A program made the translations under genes and the position numbers. This document shows positions 4,741 to 7,225 of a stretch of DNA of 7,225 nt, in pieces. Origin of the DNA: an uncultured Coprococcus sp. (GTDB lineage: Bacteria; Bacillota; Clostridia; Lachnospirales; Lachnospiraceae). The stretch covers positions 1 through 7,225 of the forward strand of contig URJU01000116.1 of NCBI GenBank assembly GCA_900548315.1, written 5' to 3'. Under the pieces are notes generated by a model. It searched no databases. It had not been told where the DNA came from and saw only the letters and a program-made list of their open reading frames with translations. Every line of letters begins with the position of its first letter. The stretch's first letter is position 1.

Positions 4741-7225
4741 TTAGTATTTCTCAGTTACAACACTTATGCTGCTGCTCCATGCTCCGTAATATACTGTATT
4801 TCCTATCTTCTTATAACTTCTGACACGTACGAAATACTTTGTTCCTGCACCTGCAGTCTTAAATGTAAGTGATGTATTCTTCACACCGGCAAATGTCAAT
4901 GTCTTTGTACCCTTAAACGCACTGTTCTTTGAGTACTGTACCTGATAACCTGTGGCAGTGCTGTCCTTAAGCACCTTCACATTTATCTTCGCCTTTGCAG
5001 GTGAGTTGAAGAAATCAATGTCCTGACCACTTACTCTGTAAATAGTCTTTGCTTTGTATGAAGATATAGCATAATCTCCTGATGCCCTAACTGCATATGT
5101 GTACTTAACTCCAGACTTAACCTGACGGTCAGCATATGAGAGAGTCTTTACAGTGGCAATCTTTGTCCATGCCTTTGCATTTCCTGCCTTTCTGTAGATC
5201 ACATACTGCTTAGAACCAGCGATCCTTTTCCACTTTAATGTCACATTTGTACTTGCATTGCCAAGTGTGACAGCTGGTGTGGCAAGTGTTGTGATAGGAG
5301 TCTTTCTTGTCACGCTCTGACCCGTGTATGCTGATGTTCCAACCTTTGATACAGACTGTACTGCATATGTGTAAACTGTATTTTCTGTTACATTGCTGTC
5401 AACATATGCTGTCTTGGCAGTATCTGCGATCTTCTCCCATCTGTCTGCTGTTCCAGCCTTTCTGAGTACAACATAGCTGTCTGCATTTGCTGCTGCACTC
5501 CATGTCAGTTCGATACCAGCCTTTGTGTTTGCTATCTTAACCTCAGGTGCTGCAAGAACTGCCACCTGTACTGCCTCTGAATTTCCAAATGACTTTCCTA
5601 CAACCGGTTTTACCACATACTCATATGTAACTCCGGCCTTTGCTGATGCATCGCTATAACTGTTCTCAGTTACATCTGCGATCTTGGCAAATTCGCTCTC
5701 GCTCTCTGCCTTTCTGTATACAGCATATGAATCTGCTGCAGATACAGCATTCCACTCAAGTGATACAACACCGTCCTCAAGTGCAGCGGCTGTTATCTCT
5801 GTCTTACCATCCTTGATCTCAAATGCCTGCTTGATCTTTCCTGTATAGTTTCCTATTCCTGTTACTGTAGCCTTTGCGGTTCCAGCTTTTATATTGTTGA
5901 AGTATGAAACTGCAAAGTCCTTGCCAGCCTCAAGAACTGTATCTCCAAGTGTTACATTTACTGTAGGTGTCTTCTTACTGCCGTCCGCAACGATATCGTC
6001 TGTGTCAACTGTCACAACTGCATCAGTCAGCTCAATTGGCTTGATCTCAAATGTATACTCAACTGAACCTGAGTAGTACTTGATTCCTGTGATCCTTACG
6101 CTTGCTGTTCCAGCGTTTACATTATCGATGTATCTTACAGAGTAATCTGTGCCTGACTTAAGTGTCTTGCCGTTATATGCTACGTTGACTGCTGGTGTCT
6201 TCTCTGTTCCGTCTGTCACATATTCCTCTGCTGATACTGTGATGTCTGTCTTTGAAATATGTGTTGCTTTTAATGTGTAATTCTTTACGACCTTACCTGT
6301 GTACTTTCCCTTACCTGTAACTGTAAGTGTTGCCTTGCCAGGAAGTACATTGTTTGCAAATGCAACTGTGTAGTCTGTATTTGCCTTGAGTGTCTCGCCT
6401 GCATGTGTAACTGTCACATTTGGCTTCTTAACCTTTCCATCTGCGACAAATACTGTCTGGTCGATGGCAACATCCGCCGCCTCTATCTCTGCCGAGTAGA
6501 TTGAGAATGTCTTCTCTGTCTGACCCTCATAATCACCCATACCGGTGATAGTTACCTTTGCTGTGTTTCCAGCCTCTGCGTTGTTGCTGTATTCCTTTGT
6601 ATAGTCAACGCCCTCTGTGAGGAGAATGTCACCATACTTAACTGTAACCTTAGGCTTCTTTTCTGTTCCATCATATACAAGGCCGAAATCAGCAACTGTT
6701 ACATTTGCCTTCTCAACCGACTTCTTATCTGCGCTCTCCGTATAGAGTTTCTTTCTGTCGCTCATGTTGTAGAGAGTTGTCTTTCCTGTCTTAAATCTGT
6801 CATATGATACAAGAGCATATGTAGCCTGCTCTGTAGCCATCATGTTTACTGAAAGTTTTCCATTTTGTGCTGCATGTGCAAATCCGCCTCCATCGATATA
6901 GAAGAAAAGCATTGCATCCAAGATAGAATTCATGTTCTTTACATACTGTGGATCTGTGTCGGCATCTCTTCCAAGATCAGAAAGCGCACATACTGTCTGA
7001 GCGCAGCTCTCTGAGTTTACAGTTCCCCAGGAACCCATGCCGCCGTTTGATAACTGCTGATCAGATATAGCCTTCATACCACGATTGACTGCAGCCTTTA
7101 CATCAACATTTGTATTGTAATATGGTGCAAGAGCCTGAACAGCCATTGTCGTGATGTCAGGATCAGCCTTTGAGCCCCACAAAGCCCATCCGCCGCTGCC
7201 TGGGAGCTCTTTGTCAAGTATGTAC
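4741..7225 (-). CDS. Large secreted surface protein, 5' part missing: transcobalamin-like alpha/alpha-toroid, four Ig-like and four Fn3-like domains
   Basis: The frame is open to the right edge (first whole codon at 7224), so the true start, signal peptide and N-terminal domains lie outside; the in-frame TTG near 7182 is not a start. Residues below count from 7182. The first 137 or so show PDITTMAVQALAPYY (8-22), GGMGSWGTVNSESCAQTVCA (47-66), GGGFAH (98-103) and MATEQATYALVSYDR (115-129). This is the helical-repeat pattern of prenyltransferase/terpene-cyclase-like toroids, as in the alpha domain of transcobalamin-type proteins. Four Ig-like repeats follow (about 158-457), then four Fn3-like domains (about 461-813) ending at a TAA. 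There is no LPXTG motif, C-terminal membrane helix or SLH domain, so attachment to the cell is unexplained. The only two cysteines (60, 65) are in the toroid. Inferred role: extracellular binding of a vitamin, probably a corrinoid, for the transporter encoded downstream. Enzymatic cyclase activity is unlikely, since no DXDD-type motif is visible in this part. Confidence 0.85.
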   Translation of the reverse strand, partial: YILDKELPGSGGWALWGSKADPDITTMAVQALAPYYNTNVDVKAAVNRGMKAISDQQLSNGGMGSWGTVNSESCAQTVCALSDLGRDADTDPQYVKNMNSILDAMLFFYIDGGGFAHAAQNGKLSVNMMATEQATYALVSYDRFKTGKTTLYNMSDRKKLYTESADKKSVEKANVTVADFGLVYDGTEKKPKVTVKYGDILLTEGVDYTKEYSNNAEAGNTAKVTITGMGDYEGQTEKTFSIYSAEIEAADVAIDQTVFVADGKVKKPNVTVTHAGETLKANTDYTVAFANNVLPGKATLTVTGKGKYTGKVVKNYTLKATHISKTDITVSAEEYVTDGTEKTPAVNVAYNGKTLKSGTDYSVRYIDNVNAGTASVRITGIKYYSGSVEYTFEIKPIELTDAVVTVDTDDIVADGSKKTPTVNVTLGDTVLEAGKDFAVSYFNNIKAGTAKATVTGIGNYTGKIKQAFEIKDGKTEITAAALEDGVVSLEWNAVSAADSYAVYRKAESESEFAKIADVTENSYSDASAKAGVTYEYVVKPVVGKSFGNSEAVQVAVLAAPEVKIANTKAGIELTWSAAANADSYVVLRKAGTADRWEKIADTAKTAYVDSNVTENTVYTYAVQSVSKVGTSAYTGQSVTRKTPITTLATPAVTLGNASTNVTLKWKRIAGSKQYVIYRKAGNAKAWTKIATVKTLSYADRQVKSGVKYTYAVRASGDYAISSYKAKTIYRVSGQDIDFFNSPAKAKINVKVLKDSTATGYQVQYSKNSAFKGTKTLTFAGVKNTSLTFKTAGAGTKYFVRVRSYKKIGNTVYYGAWSSSISVVTEKY
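4744..5802 (-). repeat. Four fibronectin-III-like domains at the C-terminus
   Basis: The domains lie at about 5554-5802, 5299-5550, 5032-5283 and 4744-5025. The first three share a W, then ADSYxVxRKA or KQYVIYRKA, then KIA, SYxD or AYVD, and a closing YxYxV strand. The last is a different subtype (TGYQVQYSKNSAFKG, YFVRVRSYKK, YYGAWS) often found at the extreme C-terminus of secreted clostridial proteins. They probably form a stalk or contact the cell wall; no catalytic residues are recognised. Confidence 0.8.
5812..6711 (-). repeat. Four MBG-type bacterial Ig-like repeats of about 72 residues
   Basis: The four domains lie at about 6493-6711, 6271-6486, 6040-6252 and 5812-6036. Each follows one pattern: (V/Y)xDGxxKxPxVxV, then a short turn, L..G.DY.V.Y.NN..AG.A.VT(I/V)TG.G.Y.G, then a final strand F.I or Y.L. 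Such domains act as stiff spacers that hold a binding head away from the cell wall. They are diverged enough at DNA level that they are not recent duplications. Confidence 0.85.

Larger units (their letters stand above)
30..7225 (-). other. Probable single operon: surface protein, DUF4430 protein, EcfT, EcfA-A'-S
   Basis: Four consecutive minus-strand genes are separated by 9, 20 and 16 bases with no room for a promoter or a rho-independent terminator. Gene content is functionally coherent: two extracellular binding proteins and a complete ECF transporter. The promoter and any riboswitch would lie upstream of the surface-protein gene, beyond base 7225. The terminator would lie beyond the adapter-truncated left end. 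Confidence 0.8.

Noticed and set aside
7180..7182. TTG at 7182 as the start of the surface protein
   Set aside because: The same frame stays open to the window edge and encodes a continuation of the toroid domain (GSGGWALWGS), so the gene enters from outside.

Overview
The window is a stretch of low-to-mid GC Gram-positive DNA, most likely from an anaerobic gut Clostridia of the Lachnospiraceae type. This is inferred from AGA/AGG- and ATA-rich codon use, the protein family types (group II ECF transporter, DUF4430 protein, large Ig-like/Fn3 surface protein) and their wording; no marker gene is present, so genus is not assigned. All real genes lie on the minus strand and are packed with gaps of 9, 20 and 16 bases, with no terminator between them. 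They look like one operon read from right to left. Both ends are cut: the first gene enters from beyond base 7225 and the last runs into base 30.

Layout in the direction of transcription: (1) 7225-4741, the C-terminal 827 residues of a large secreted surface protein. It has an alpha/alpha-toroid domain of the prenyltransferase/terpene-cyclase-like kind seen in transcobalamin-type proteins, then four bacterial Ig-like (MBG-type) repeats and four fibronectin-III-like domains. (2) 4731-3655, a 358-residue protein with an N-terminal membrane anchor, a long Thr-rich stalk containing nine 6-residue repeats, and a C-terminal DUF4430 domain, which is related to the transcobalamin/intrinsic factor beta domain. 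(3) 3634-2711, an EcfT-type transmembrane coupling protein. (4) 2694-30, a long incomplete protein that joins two complete ECF ATPase domains, four linker membrane helices and an ECF substrate-binding (S) component in one reading frame.

Together these read as a vitamin uptake machine. Two extracellular proteins carry the two halves of a transcobalamin-like fold, and a complete ECF transporter with its own dedicated S component sits beneath them. The most economical hypothesis is capture and import of cobalamin or another corrinoid. The ligand is inferred from fold homology and gene context only; no cobalamin riboswitch or B12 gene is in view.

Bases 1-29 are not biological. They match the Illumina Nextera read-1 transposase adapter, ending in the 19-base Tn5 mosaic end, so the left edge is an untrimmed contig end and the last gene is truncated artificially. 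There is no gene-free stretch longer than 30 bases, and no RNA gene, CRISPR array or genuine mobile element was seen.
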